NCBI GenBank assembly: GCA_003169895.1
Contig: PNAE01000003.1
Span: forward strand, 1-64,000
DNA: 64,000 nucleotides
Origin: Gemmatimonadota bacterium
GTDB taxonomy: Bacteria; Gemmatimonadota; Gemmatimonadetes; Gemmatimonadales; GWC2-71-9
Direction of reading: 5' to 3'
Within the stretch, counting starts at the first letter, position 1. Each line of letters starts with the position of its first letter. Positions 42,303-50,101 of this stretch are shown one piece after another. A program made the translations under genes and the position numbers. The notes beneath the pieces are model-generated. The model saw only the letters and a list, made by a program, of their open reading frames with translations. It did not search any database and was not told the origin of the DNA.

Positions 42303-44465
42303 ATGCGCCCGGAGCAGTCCGCCGCTGTCAAGAGCACACACGCCTACTTCCACTCGATTTGGAAGGAGGATATGCACGCGGTCCCGCGCTTCCTCTGGAA
42401 TGCAAAGATGCGTTTCGGCAAGACCTTTACCGCGTACCAATTGGCAAAGAAGCTCGGCGCCAAGCGGGTACTCGTGGTGACCTTCAAGCCCGCGGTCGAG
42501 GATGCGTGGCAGACAGACCTCGAATGTCACGTGGACTTCGATGGTTGGCAGTATCTCTCCCGCAACTCCGACAATGATCCCACCAAGATTGACCGCAAGA
42601 AGCCGGTGGTCTATTTCGGCTCTTTTCAGGACCTCCTGGGGCGCGACGAGGCAGGGAACATCAAACCCAAGAACGAATGGGTGCACAAGGTGAAGTGGGA
42701 TCTCGTGGTGTTCGACGAATACCACTTTGGCGCGTGGCGAGAAACGGCGAAGGAGCTATTTGAAGGCGAGGACGATCCGGTCGCGAAGAAGGAGACCAAC
42801 CTCGAATATGCCCCTGGTCTGGAGAAGGTGAACGAGGACCTCGGCGTGCTTTCGGAGAAGGAAACCGAGTTCCTTCCGATCACGACGAAGGCGTATCTCT
42901 ACCTCTCAGGCACGCCATTCAAGGCGCTGGCGACCGGCGAGTTCATTGAGGAGCAAATCTTCAACTGGACGTACACCGATGAACAGCGCGCCAAGGAAGA
43001 GTTCGCCGCCAGGAACCACGGTCAATGGAACCCCTACGGCGCGCTGCCGCAGATGCGCCTACTCACCTACCAGATGCCGGACGAGTTGCTGGCGATCGCG
43101 AATGCTGGCGAGTTCGACGAGTTCGACCTCACTGAGTTCTTCGCGGCCTCCGGAGGGGGCAGGGGCGCGCAATTCAAGTACAAGAGCGATGTGCAAAAAT
43201 GGCTGGACATCATCCGAGGCTCGTACGCACCGCAAGTGGTCGAGAACCTCAAGACCGGAACGCGACCGCCTTTCCCGTACTCTGACGTCCGGTTGTTGCC
43301 ATACCTCCAGCACTCGTTCTGGTTCTTGCCGAACGTCGCCGCCTGTCACGCCATGGCGAATCTGCTGGCCGAGAGGCACAACAGGTTTTGGCGGGATTAC
43401 ACGGTCATCGTCGCGGCTGGTGCATCAGCGGGTGTGGGGCTCGATGCGTTGCCGCCCGTACGCACGGCCATCGCGAGCGGGTTCGAGACGAAGACTATCA
43501 CGCTCTCGTGCGGCAAACTCACGACAGGTGTGACCGTTCCGCAGTGGTCCTCGATCTTGATGCTGCGCAATCTCAAGTCGCCGGAGACCTACTTTCAGGC
43601 TGCATTTCGCGTGCAGTCGCCGTGGTCGATCAAGAATCCCAACGGCGATAATCCGAACGAGGAAGAGGTCCTCAAGCCGATCTGTTTCGTGTTCGACTTT
43701 GCGCCAACCCGTGCGCTGCGGCAACTGTCCGAGTACGGAATCGGGCTCTCACCAAACGAGAGCAATCCGGAGAACGCCGTCAAGGATCTCGTTTCGTTCC
43801 TGCCTGTTCTGGCCTATGACGGCGCCAACATGACGCAGATTGACGCGGGCGGAATTCTTGATATCGCGATGGCGGGCACCTCGGCCACACTTCTGGCACG
43901 CAAGTGGGAGTCCGCCCTGCTGGTCAACGTGGACAACGACACACTCCGTCGCATCTTGGACAATCCGGAAGCGATGGCGGCCGTCGAGCGCATTGAGGGG
44001 TGGCGCGCACTTGGAGACAACATCATCGAGACGATCATCAACAAGAGCGACAAGGTCAAGGAACTCAAGAACAAAGCCAACGAGCGCGACCTGACCGCGA
44101 AGCAGAAGCAGCAGCTGACGGACGAGGAGAAGGAATACAAGTCCAAGCGCAAGCTCGTCCAGGAGAAGCTGATCAAGTTTGCCACTCGCATCCCCGCGTT
44201 TATGTACTTAACGGACTTTCGCGAGAACACACTCCAGGACGTTATCACCAAGCTCGAAACGGACTTGTTTCTGACCGTCACCGGCCTGACGGTGAAGGAC
44301 TTCGACCTACTCGTGCGCCTGAAGGTGTTCAACACCCTACAGATGAACCAGGCTGTCTTCGCCTTCCGCCGCTACGAGGACGCTTCCCTGCGATACACTG
44401 GAATCGAGAGCCATGAGGGCCTGACCAACTACGGGCTTTACGACACAGTGGTAGCGAGGGACTGA
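42303..44465 (+). CDS. Superfamily II helicase / type III-like restriction subunit, N-truncated
   Basis: A 720-residue protein. It starts RPEQSAAVKSTHAYF, has Walker A as KMRFGKTFTAYQLAKKL and Walker B as LVVFDEYHFGAW (DEYH box), and SGTPF as motif III. Later motifs include TTGVTVPQWSSILMLRNLKSPETYFQAAFRVQSPW (motif VI, R residue). The C-terminal 300 residues are helical and not recognised. In-frame codons upstream to 42261 read QLFTGTHHETFS, so the natural N-terminus lay further upstream and was lost. No nuclease motif seen. It may still be an ATPase, but the methylase partner is broken. Confidence 0.82.
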   Translation: MRPEQSAAVKSTHAYFHSIWKEDMHAVPRFLWNAKMRFGKTFTAYQLAKKLGAKRVLVVTFKPAVEDAWQTDLECHVDFDGWQYLSRNSDNDPTKIDRKKPVVYFGSFQDLLGRDEAGNIKPKNEWVHKVKWDLVVFDEYHFGAWRETAKELFEGEDDPVAKKETNLEYAPGLEKVNEDLGVLSEKETEFLPITTKAYLYLSGTPFKALATGEFIEEQIFNWTYTDEQRAKEEFAARNHGQWNPYGALPQMRLLTYQMPDELLAIANAGEFDEFDLTEFFAASGGGRGAQFKYKSDVQKWLDIIRGSYAPQVVENLKTGTRPPFPYSDVRLLPYLQHSFWFLPNVAACHAMANLLAERHNRFWRDYTVIVAAGASAGVGLDALPPVRTAIASGFETKTITLSCGKLTTGVTVPQWSSILMLRNLKSPETYFQAAFRVQSPWSIKNPNGDNPNEEEVLKPICFVFDFAPTRALRQLSEYGIGLSPNESNPENAVKDLVSFLPVLAYDGANMTQIDAGGILDIAMAGTSATLLARKWESALLVNVDNDTLRRILDNPEAMAAVERIEGWRALGDNIIETIINKSDKVKELKNKANERDLTAKQKQQLTDEEKEYKSKRKLVQEKLIKFATRIPAFMYLTDFRENTLQDVITKLETDLFLTVTGLTVKDFDLLVRLKVFNTLQMNQAVFAFRRYEDASLRYTGIESHEGLTNYGLYDTVVARD

Positions 44466-44531
44466 AGGGTGGCGACAGTGCTCGCGGCTGAATTGCAGGT
44501 TGCTCCGCGCACCACGGTACAATCAATCTTC

Positions 44532-44570
44532 ATATAACTAGCGCTTGTTACAGCTGGGAGCAACGCGTTG
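44532..44570 (+). other. Possible 5' half of a truncated attC
   Basis: ATATAAC then TAGCGCTTGTTACAGCTGG at 44532 onward resembles the start of attC 1 (GCATAAC AAGCGCTTGCTGCTGACCGG). No matching right half or GTTRRRY core follows. If real, the restriction-modification block was also a cassette, later cut. Confidence 0.4.
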
Positions 44571-44577
44571 CGCCGGA

Positions 44578-45009
44578 CTACCGTTCCTTCTCTTTGCCTT
44601 GAAGATTGCGGTCGCGCTTCCGTTTGCCGATGACGAACACCCATACCATGCCGCCAATCGGCCCGAGAATGGCGGCCATCCCTTGTGCGTCTTTTCCGGC
44701 CAGCACCAACTCTCTGCCGATATAAATGCCGAACAGGGCAATCGCGGCGCCGACGAGTTGGCCAAATCGCTCGCCGACAAGATTCCACGTAATGACCCGA
44801 CGTTCAAGCGTTTGTCGATGGGCCGCCTGGTTTTCGGCCATCGTGAATATTCGGTCGGCTGCTCCAGGTAGTGCAGCCTCGTATTGCGCGATCTCGTGAG
44901 CATCGGGGAGCGGCCCGGCGCGAAGCGTCACCTGCCGGGCAAAGGCCATATCAGTACGATTCAGGGGGCCGTCGGAATTATTCGACTGGCCCCCCGACAT
45001 TCTCTTCAT
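44578..45009 (-). CDS. DUF2335-like membrane protein
   Basis: A 143-residue protein. The middle has RAGPLPDAHEIAQYEAALPGAADRIFTMAENQAAHRQTLERRVI, the conserved segment of DUF2335 proteins, then two C-terminal transmembrane helices (FGQLVGAAIALFGIYIGREL, AAILGPIGGMVWVFVIG). The ATG at 45009 is chosen because it follows GGGGAGAAG; starts at 45030 or 45000 are possible. It lies directly behind a smaller minus-strand gene. Such proteins occur often in mobile islands; function unknown. Confidence 0.83.
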   Translation of the reverse strand: MKRMSGGQSNNSDGPLNRTDMAFARQVTLRAGPLPDAHEIAQYEAALPGAADRIFTMAENQAAHRQTLERRVITWNLVGERFGQLVGAAIALFGIYIGRELVLAGKDAQGMAAILGPIGGMVWVFVIGKRKRDRNLQGKEKER

Positions 45010-45016
45010 GAGTCGT

Positions 45017-45232
45017 TTACTTCTCCCCATGTACCTTGCTGTAGCATTCCGTCGCGTGGGCTAGATCGTCTCCGACCGAGTACCAGTCTTCCTTCGTCGC
45101 CCGGCGGTCTGCGTCTTCTCCGCTACGGGACTCATTGTAGCTATGGTCTCCTAGAGTGCCCGAAATGTCGAGCGTCCTCGCGAGCCCCGACCACCAGGAT
45201 GGGTCCGCATAGAGAAAGTCACTTCGTCCCAT
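45017..45232 (-). CDS. Small hypothetical protein
   Basis: A 71-residue acidic protein with a strong ribosome site (AAGGAGG) before the ATG at 45232. It reads SDFLYADPSWWSGLARTLDISGTLGDHSYNESRSGEDADRR and KEDWYSVGDDL, a pattern I remember in short proteins encoded beside DUF2335 genes, without known function. Its stop lies 8 bp from the next start, so both are one operon. Confidence 0.72.
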   Translation of the reverse strand: MGRSDFLYADPSWWSGLARTLDISGTLGDHSYNESRSGEDADRRATKEDWYSVGDDLAHATECYSKVHGEK

Positions 45233-45466
45233 AGTTCCTCCTTGACGGCGCACACTCAAACGTGGGCCTAAGCTGCGCGCGGAACGACGTTTCCGCAATC
45301 CGGGAGACGCCCCATACAACCCGCGCTAGACACTTCGACAGCGGCCGACGTTTCAGCAAGATACGTACCGAAACTCCCAACTTCAAGGCACGAGCAGTCC
45401 AACGACGGATCGGCTTGCGAGCGAACAAGATGTTAGTTACAGTATGTATCTAACCTGCTCACTGAG

Positions 45467-45856
45467 ATGAATCTGTCGCGACCCTACAAGCCTGACCCGG
45501 CCATCGCAGTTGTCTTCGGGCGTCCGCCAAGCACGGAACTCAGTGGCATTCTCGGCGACGAGGATGCGCGATTCCTGCCAAATCCGCCTGACCCAAGCGA
45601 AGGGATGACGCTGCGCAAGCGGGTCCGAGGAAAGTGGTACTGGCGGAGACTCCGCGACTCAGACGAAGTCTCACAAGCCGAAGCCGCTGCGTTTCTGAGA
45701 GTCAGCCGAATGCAGGTCAACAGATGGGTTCGCGCGCCCAAGCTCCGCGACACAAAGGTGCTTGGCACCTCTCGGATTCTTGTGCGTGAGCTGTTGCGCT
45801 TCGCGAAGGCTGAAGGAATTGCGTTACGCCCGAAAGGCACTTGGCTTGTCGGCTAG
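45467..45856 (+). CDS. Small helix-turn-helix protein
   Basis: A 129-residue basic protein. Residues ~68-100 form an excisionase-like helix-turn-helix: DEVSQAEAAAFLRVSRMQVNRWVRAPKLRDTKVLGTSRILV, similar to MerR-like Xis folds. The start is 235 bp from the divergent gene pair. It begins the plus-strand block that leads to the Rep and integrase genes. It may regulate the island or aid excision. The 45233-45466 gap is the likely divergent promoter region. Confidence 0.72.
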   Translation: MNLSRPYKPDPAIAVVFGRPPSTELSGILGDEDARFLPNPPDPSEGMTLRKRVRGKWYWRRLRDSDEVSQAEAAAFLRVSRMQVNRWVRAPKLRDTKVLGTSRILVRELLRFAKAEGIALRPKGTWLVG

Positions 45857-45878
45857 ACCGTCAAACGCGGAGGACTTC

Positions 45879-46961
45879 ATGCCAGCTATACCGAATGACA
45901 ATGGGCCATCGCCTCACCGCTGGATCTTCCTGCGCGCAATCGCACGCAATGACCAGCGCGCTAGGGGATACTTCGAACTCAACGAGGGCAACCTCGTTCG
46001 CATTCCCTACGAAGTGGTCCACGCACCGTCGTTCGCCATCTACGCCACCGACGCGATGCAGCGGCGGTTGCATCGAATGCTCAACGTGCGGAGGCGACCT
46101 GATCGCAGCATACTGTTTTCCAAGGGCATTGCGTTCGGGAGCGACGGCGTTGGCCGCCCCTATGACCGCTGGATCGACACGTTGCCACCTCAACTCCAAC
46201 GCCAGCTACTGAAAGCCAAACCGTCGTCGATTGCTGAATCCGGTGAATTCCGGCGGGTCGTCTTGCTCTGCCAAGACAACAAGCTAATTGGCGTTTCGGC
46301 GTTCGGGCCGTTCTTCAATATGTACATGAGGGAAGCGCGCGGCATTCAACCAGCGCCAGTGCGTCTTGCCATGTTGGTCGGTCTAATCGCGACCGCTTTC
46401 GAGGATCCGGAACGGCTGTGGTACACAGATGCTGCGCAGGGCGAGAAGCCGTATTCCAGACTCATCTCACACGCGGCCGAACTCCGTGCTCACCATAGCG
46501 AGCCAAAGATTCGCTTGGCGGAAACGGTCATCCGCCTCGCCATGCTTGCTGCGTTGCCAAACGTGCTGGACTCACTACCGGCCGATCCGGGCCCAGGCGT
46601 CGAGCGCGAGGCGTGCCGCCGATTGGCCGAGACCGTGGTCGAGGAGCTATATCCGTTCCGAGGCGACGATGACTGGGAAGGCTCGCCGGTGACCGACGGA
46701 TATCATGAGGTCCTTACCCGAACTTTGCTGGCATGGCCAGGAAGTGACCGTGAGCTTCTCTTGGACCGGGCGGGCGAACCGGGACAACATCCCACACTCC
46801 ACCGACTGCATGCCGTTGTGCGCGCACGATTCACGCCCGACCAGATGTGTGCGGTGATGATGCCATGGTGGGGAATCCCGCCCATGGATTCGGCCGAGGC
46901 GAAACGCTTGAAAATCCATCGCCATAGGGCGCACGTGCGTCTCGCCGCCAGCGGTGTCTAG
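45879..46961 (+). CDS. Hypothetical island protein
   Basis: A 360-residue protein starting at ATG 45879 after GGAGG. It has no recognised domain. Visible stretches are HRWIFLRAIARNDQRARGYFELNEGNLVRIPYEVV, RRVVLLCQDNKLIGVSAFGPFFNMYMREARG and LAETVIRLAMLAALPNVLDSLPADPGPGVEREA. It ends with a basic HRHRAHVRLAASGV tail. It sits between two DNA-binding genes and upstream of a strong terminator. Gene-like codon usage and length argue it is real. Confidence 0.7.
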   Translation: MPAIPNDNGPSPHRWIFLRAIARNDQRARGYFELNEGNLVRIPYEVVHAPSFAIYATDAMQRRLHRMLNVRRRPDRSILFSKGIAFGSDGVGRPYDRWIDTLPPQLQRQLLKAKPSSIAESGEFRRVVLLCQDNKLIGVSAFGPFFNMYMREARGIQPAPVRLAMLVGLIATAFEDPERLWYTDAAQGEKPYSRLISHAAELRAHHSEPKIRLAETVIRLAMLAALPNVLDSLPADPGPGVEREACRRLAETVVEELYPFRGDDDWEGSPVTDGYHEVLTRTLLAWPGSDRELLLDRAGEPGQHPTLHRLHAVVRARFTPDQMCAVMMPWWGIPPMDSAEAKRLKIHRHRAHVRLAASGV

Positions 46962-47002
46962 GGGGGTCTGTAACCTTTTCGGCGTTTGAGGGGACATAAG
47001 TG

Positions 47003-47034
47003 AAGGGCTCGGCCACGTCGGCCGGGCCCTTTGT
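47003..47034 (+). terminator. Rho-independent terminator
   Basis: AAGGGCTCGGCC and GGCCGGGCCCTT form a near-perfect 12-bp stem with loop ACGTC, then TTTGTGCTTT. It ends the transcript of the gene at 45879 and lies before the two small genes at 47077. Confidence 0.85.
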
Positions 47035-47076
47035 GCTTTCCGTGAGCGCGAACCCTTTCGACCGCAAGGAGGACAT

Positions 47077-47334
47077 GTGCGGGTAGCAAACAACAGGGCA
47101 GGCAGCTGCCCGGATTCCCAATCGCCGGTCTCGCAACTGCTATCCGAGGCGGCAACGGACCAAATACGAAAGGCGATGCGGTTGATGCGCCATCTGCTTG
47201 AATACGGATCGCTCGGTGTCGACGACCACCACGATGTCCGCACGGCGGCCGAAGGGCTCGCCTGCGCTCTCCGTGAATTCGCGCGACAGCGCTTGCGGCT
47301 TGGCGCCGCGTATCGCAACCGGCGGACACTATGA
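47077..47334 (+). CDS. Small helical hypothetical protein
   Basis: An 85-residue protein starting at GTG with AAGGAGG four bases before. It is helical: SQLLSEAATDQIRKAMRLMRHLLEYGSLGVDD, then VRTAAEGLACALREFARQRLRLG. Overlaps the next start by 4 bp. No family recognised; may be a DNA-binding or regulatory accessory protein. Confidence 0.6.
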   Translation: MRVANNRAGSCPDSQSPVSQLLSEAATDQIRKAMRLMRHLLEYGSLGVDDHHDVRTAAEGLACALREFARQRLRLGAAYRNRRTL

Positions 47335-47519
47335 CGCGCCCACGCGAAACGTACAAACCATTGGGGGGACAAATGCGAGACACTGAACTGGACCTGGATT
47401 CGCCAGAGTCGGAAGACCTGCTTGGAGCAATCGCGGCGCTACTTGATGACCCAGACATTCCGGACAGCGAGCTACGCAAGGAACTCAGGGCGCTGTTGTT
47501 CGACGACGACGAGGAATGA
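47331..47519 (+). CDS. Small acidic hypothetical protein
   Basis: A 62-residue protein, or 48 residues if the ATG at 47373 (after GGGGGGACAA) is used. The C-terminal part is very acidic (DLDSPESEDLLGAIAALLDDPDIPDSELRKELRALLFDDDEE). Charge and size resemble anti-repressors or DNA mimics, but there is no direct evidence. It is coupled to the previous gene. Confidence 0.6.
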   Translation: MTRPRETYKPLGGQMRDTELDLDSPESEDLLGAIAALLDDPDIPDSELRKELRALLFDDDEE

Positions 47520-47941
47520 CCGGCGCGTAACACGGAAGTCCCAAGGGCGTGCAGCCGGGTTGCGACAACTCCCGAGCTGTATGGGCGGCATACCGGAGGA
47601 TCGGTCTGCCTGGGGCGTCCCGGACCCGCCATAGGTAATCCGGGCGCCGCCCCACTAAAAGTTGTCCGGGGTGTGCCGAGGGGCGGAGCCCCTCGCGCCC
47701 TGACACAAACGCAGCGCGCGCATCACAAGACCGGCAAGATCGGCGTGCGCATGCTCAGTACCGGGCGAACCATTGGAGCCTGACCGGCGACCCGAGCCTA
47801 GAACGGCTCCTCAGCGGCAGGCAGAGTCCCTTCGACAGGGAACCGCTGTTCCATGATTCGCTCGCAAGTGCCAACGCAGAAGGCGACACACTGCGGGGGC
47901 AGACTTGAAGCCCCCGCGGTATGTCCAGGAGTGAGAGAGCA
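47520..47941. other. Hairpin-rich stretch before Rep gene (candidate origin)
   Basis: No supported gene. CGAGGGGC-GGA-GCCCCTCG is a perfect 8-bp hairpin at about 47677-47695; GCGGGGGC/GCCCCCGC at 47893-47900/47910-47917 is another, 25 bp before the Rep start. HUH initiators nick in or beside such hairpins, so a double-strand origin is possible; either could also be a terminator. Confidence 0.5.
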
Positions 47942-48508
47942 ATGACCGATGCGGCACGGGAAACTACAAGGCGGAAGCGAGTTCACGCGGAATGGGCCGA
48001 ATGGTTGGGGAGCCTTCCATGGGACCACTACGCAACGCTCACCTTCGACGGGAAGTCTGATCGCGCGCGAAAGGAAGCAAAGTTGAGCGGCCCCTCGAAG
48101 CGCACCCTGGACGAGAAGCCAATCCAAATCGGCCCCGATGCCGCACGTGGAATGTTCAACTACTGGGTGCGCCGCCTGACACAGGATGCAGGACTGCCGT
48201 TGTTCTGGTTTGTCGTTTTGGAAGACGGCGCTCTTCTCGGTCGCATCCACATCCACTGCCTCATCGGGAACACCCGAGAGTTGTTGATCGAAACACTATC
48301 CGCGAGATGGAAATTCGGATTCTCCCGCATCAGCCTGTACGACCCAAAGCGTGATGCGAAGCGGTACGTCACGAAATATGTCGTCAAGGCGCTGACTCAA
48401 TACGACATGTCACCCAATCTCGAACGCGCGTTGGCCGCCCGCGCAATACAACAATACGCGTTCCGCAAACCAAAGCGCGATCACACCAACGGAGGAGAAC
48501 ATGGTTGA
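47942..48508 (+). CDS. HUH/rolling-circle Rep-like protein
   Basis: A 188-residue protein with the motif order of HUH initiators: motif I ATLTFDG (~31-37), motif II RIHIHCLI with H103-x-H105, and motif III RYVTKYVVKAL with Y142 and Y146 around a Lys. These would bind metal and nick single-strand DNA at an origin hairpin. No helicase domain. The ATG at 47942 follows AGGAGTGAGAG. It overlaps the next gene by 8 bp. In the island it would replicate the excised circle or aid mobilisation. Function inferred from motifs. Confidence 0.72.
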   Translation: MTDAARETTRRKRVHAEWAEWLGSLPWDHYATLTFDGKSDRARKEAKLSGPSKRTLDEKPIQIGPDAARGMFNYWVRRLTQDAGLPLFWFVVLEDGALLGRIHIHCLIGNTRELLIETLSARWKFGFSRISLYDPKRDAKRYVTKYVVKALTQYDMSPNLERALAARAIQQYAFRKPKRDHTNGGEHG

Positions 48509-48908
48509 CCACAACGAGGTTCCGAAGGGATTTGTCACGCTGTCCGATCCGGAAGCACATGCCCGTCAGTTCATCATCGTCGATGCCGACAAATGGCAGC
48601 CAGGATACATCGTCGTCTATCACGGTTCGAGGGAGTGGAAAAGTGCCACAGGTGAGCTTCATCGCGTTCATACCGTCGCGATGGAGCCGGATGATGGCGG
48701 CGCACTCTCGGCCATCTGGGGGACGGTGAAACTCGACCGCCTCTTCAAGCTGGTGTCCGTCGGTGAACGTGTGTTCCTGCGGTACGACGGCAAGGCTCCT
48801 CATCCGACGCTCCCGACCCAACATGTCCATCAATGGACGGTCGCACGGGCGACAACTGACGCGGATCCTGCCTCGGTGATGCCGGTATCCGCAGGATCGC
48901 TGCTCTAG
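48501..48908 (+). CDS. Hypothetical protein downstream of Rep
   Basis: A 135-residue protein: FVTLSDPEAHARQFIIVDADKWQPGYIVVYHGSREWKSATGELHRVHTVAMEPDDGG. The pattern suggests a compact beta-rich fold. It overlaps the Rep gene by 8 bp and has its own GGAGGAG. A role with Rep (for example single-strand binding) is only positional. The next 110 bp contain further GC-rich hairpins and no gene. Confidence 0.65.
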   Translation: MVDHNEVPKGFVTLSDPEAHARQFIIVDADKWQPGYIVVYHGSREWKSATGELHRVHTVAMEPDDGGALSAIWGTVKLDRLFKLVSVGERVFLRYDGKAPHPTLPTQHVHQWTVARATTDADPASVMPVSAGSLL

Positions 48909-49020
48909 GTCCCCGCAGGGGAGGAGCATTGGGGTGTCCCATAGGCCGATCCGGTCCGCGGCATGACCGGATCGTTACCGGAGAGAGTCCGGTTTCCGTC
49001 CGGGTTGAGCGCGGTGGCAA

Positions 49021-49689
49021 GTGGAGGATTGGTTGACCAAACGTAGAAGTAAGCCGCCTGCTGACCCCAAGAGGAAGCGAGCTGGGGGTCAGCGGGTTCA
49101 CCAGGAGAAGATCGACAAGATGATCGCCCTACGACTCCAAGGGTTCAGCTATCCGGAAATCGCGACGCGTGTTGGGTGCAGCGTGAGGACCGTTCAGCGG
49201 TACGTCAGGCACGTACAGCCGCGACTTCACATTCCGACTGCCGGTGATCAGCTGACCGTCGATGCCGGACAGCTCCGGGCAACGCTGTTGAAGAAGTTCG
49301 TCGGTGATCTGTTCCATGATCGAGCATTGCGCCAGCTGACGCTCACCTGGAAACAGGTCAGTCGGGACTCGTACGACGCGATCTTCGGCGGACCTGTCTC
49401 CACCCGGTTCATGGTGGAGGCAGAGCGACTCTTTCAAGTCGCGTTGCGTGAGATGGGATCGGAGATGCTTCAACTGTTGGGCAACGACGCCACGACGCAA
49501 CAGCGGTTCGTGTGGGACACCATTGGAGCTCCTCGCACCGACTACGAACGCTGGTTGTACATCAAGCAGAATTGGGGAAGCGGGTTCAACGAGACCGGCG
49601 AGGATTGGCGCCCGAGGCGAGAGCGCTCGGTGCAGGAATCGAAAGAGGTAGATGACCTGTGGCGTCGTCACGGGGAATTCGGCGGATGA
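49021..49689 (+). CDS. DNA-binding protein with resolvase-type helix-turn-helix
   Basis: A 222-residue protein starting at ATG or GTG near 49021. Residues ~34-65 form a classic recognition motif: KMIALRLQGFSYPEIATRVGCSVRTVQRYVRHVQ, as in HTH_23/sigma-like domains. The C-terminal 140 residues are helical (RALRQLTLTWKQVSRDSYDAI, LREMGSEMLQLLGNDATTQQR). It overlaps the next start by 38 bp. It may be an island regulator. Confidence 0.68.
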   Translation: MEDWLTKRRSKPPADPKRKRAGGQRVHQEKIDKMIALRLQGFSYPEIATRVGCSVRTVQRYVRHVQPRLHIPTAGDQLTVDAGQLRATLLKKFVGDLFHDRALRQLTLTWKQVSRDSYDAIFGGPVSTRFMVEAERLFQVALREMGSEMLQLLGNDATTQQRFVWDTIGAPRTDYERWLYIKQNWGSGFNETGEDWRPRRERSVQESKEVDDLWRRHGEFGG

Positions 49690-50101
49690 CCTTCATTCGC
49701 CTTGGATACCCGAGCCCGAACCTCCTTCCGTGACCCGCCAGGAGTTTTTCGGCAAATGGGAAACCCTCCGGGAGGACTGGTCCCGGAGGGGTTTCATCGC
49801 CCCGGCCGGTCCGCTGGTCGGTGAACTTCTCGCCGACCTTGAGGCGGTAGCGCGGGACGAGGGAATGGAACTCCTGACCCTCACGCAAGCCGCGCTGCGA
49901 AGCGGTTTCAGCCGTGATACGCTCGGCAGAATGGTGGCTTCCGGGGCACTGCAAAACATGGGTAGAAAGAACGCGCCAAGGGTCCGGGCGGTCGATCTGC
50001 CCCGAAAGGCGTTGCGTCCGGCCTCCCGCATATCCCAAGTTCAAGATGCTTCCCGGCAATCGGCGCGGGCGTCACACAAGACGCCAAGAGGAGGCGAGTA
50101 A
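49652..50101 (+). CDS. Excisionase-like helix-turn-helix protein
   Basis: A 149-residue protein. The middle has a Xis/MerR-like element: MELLTLTQAALRSGFSRDTLGRMVASGALQNMGRKNAPRVRAVDL. Its stop is directly followed by the integrase start (TAATG overlap). That is the usual position of a recombination directionality factor. The start at 49652 follows AAAGAGG; a GTG at 49729 is possible. The function is inferred from position plus motif. Confidence 0.7.
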   Translation: MTCGVVTGNSADDLHSPWIPEPEPPSVTRQEFFGKWETLREDWSRRGFIAPAGPLVGELLADLEAVARDEGMELLTLTQAALRSGFSRDTLGRMVASGALQNMGRKNAPRVRAVDLPRKALRPASRISQVQDASRQSARASHKTPRGGE

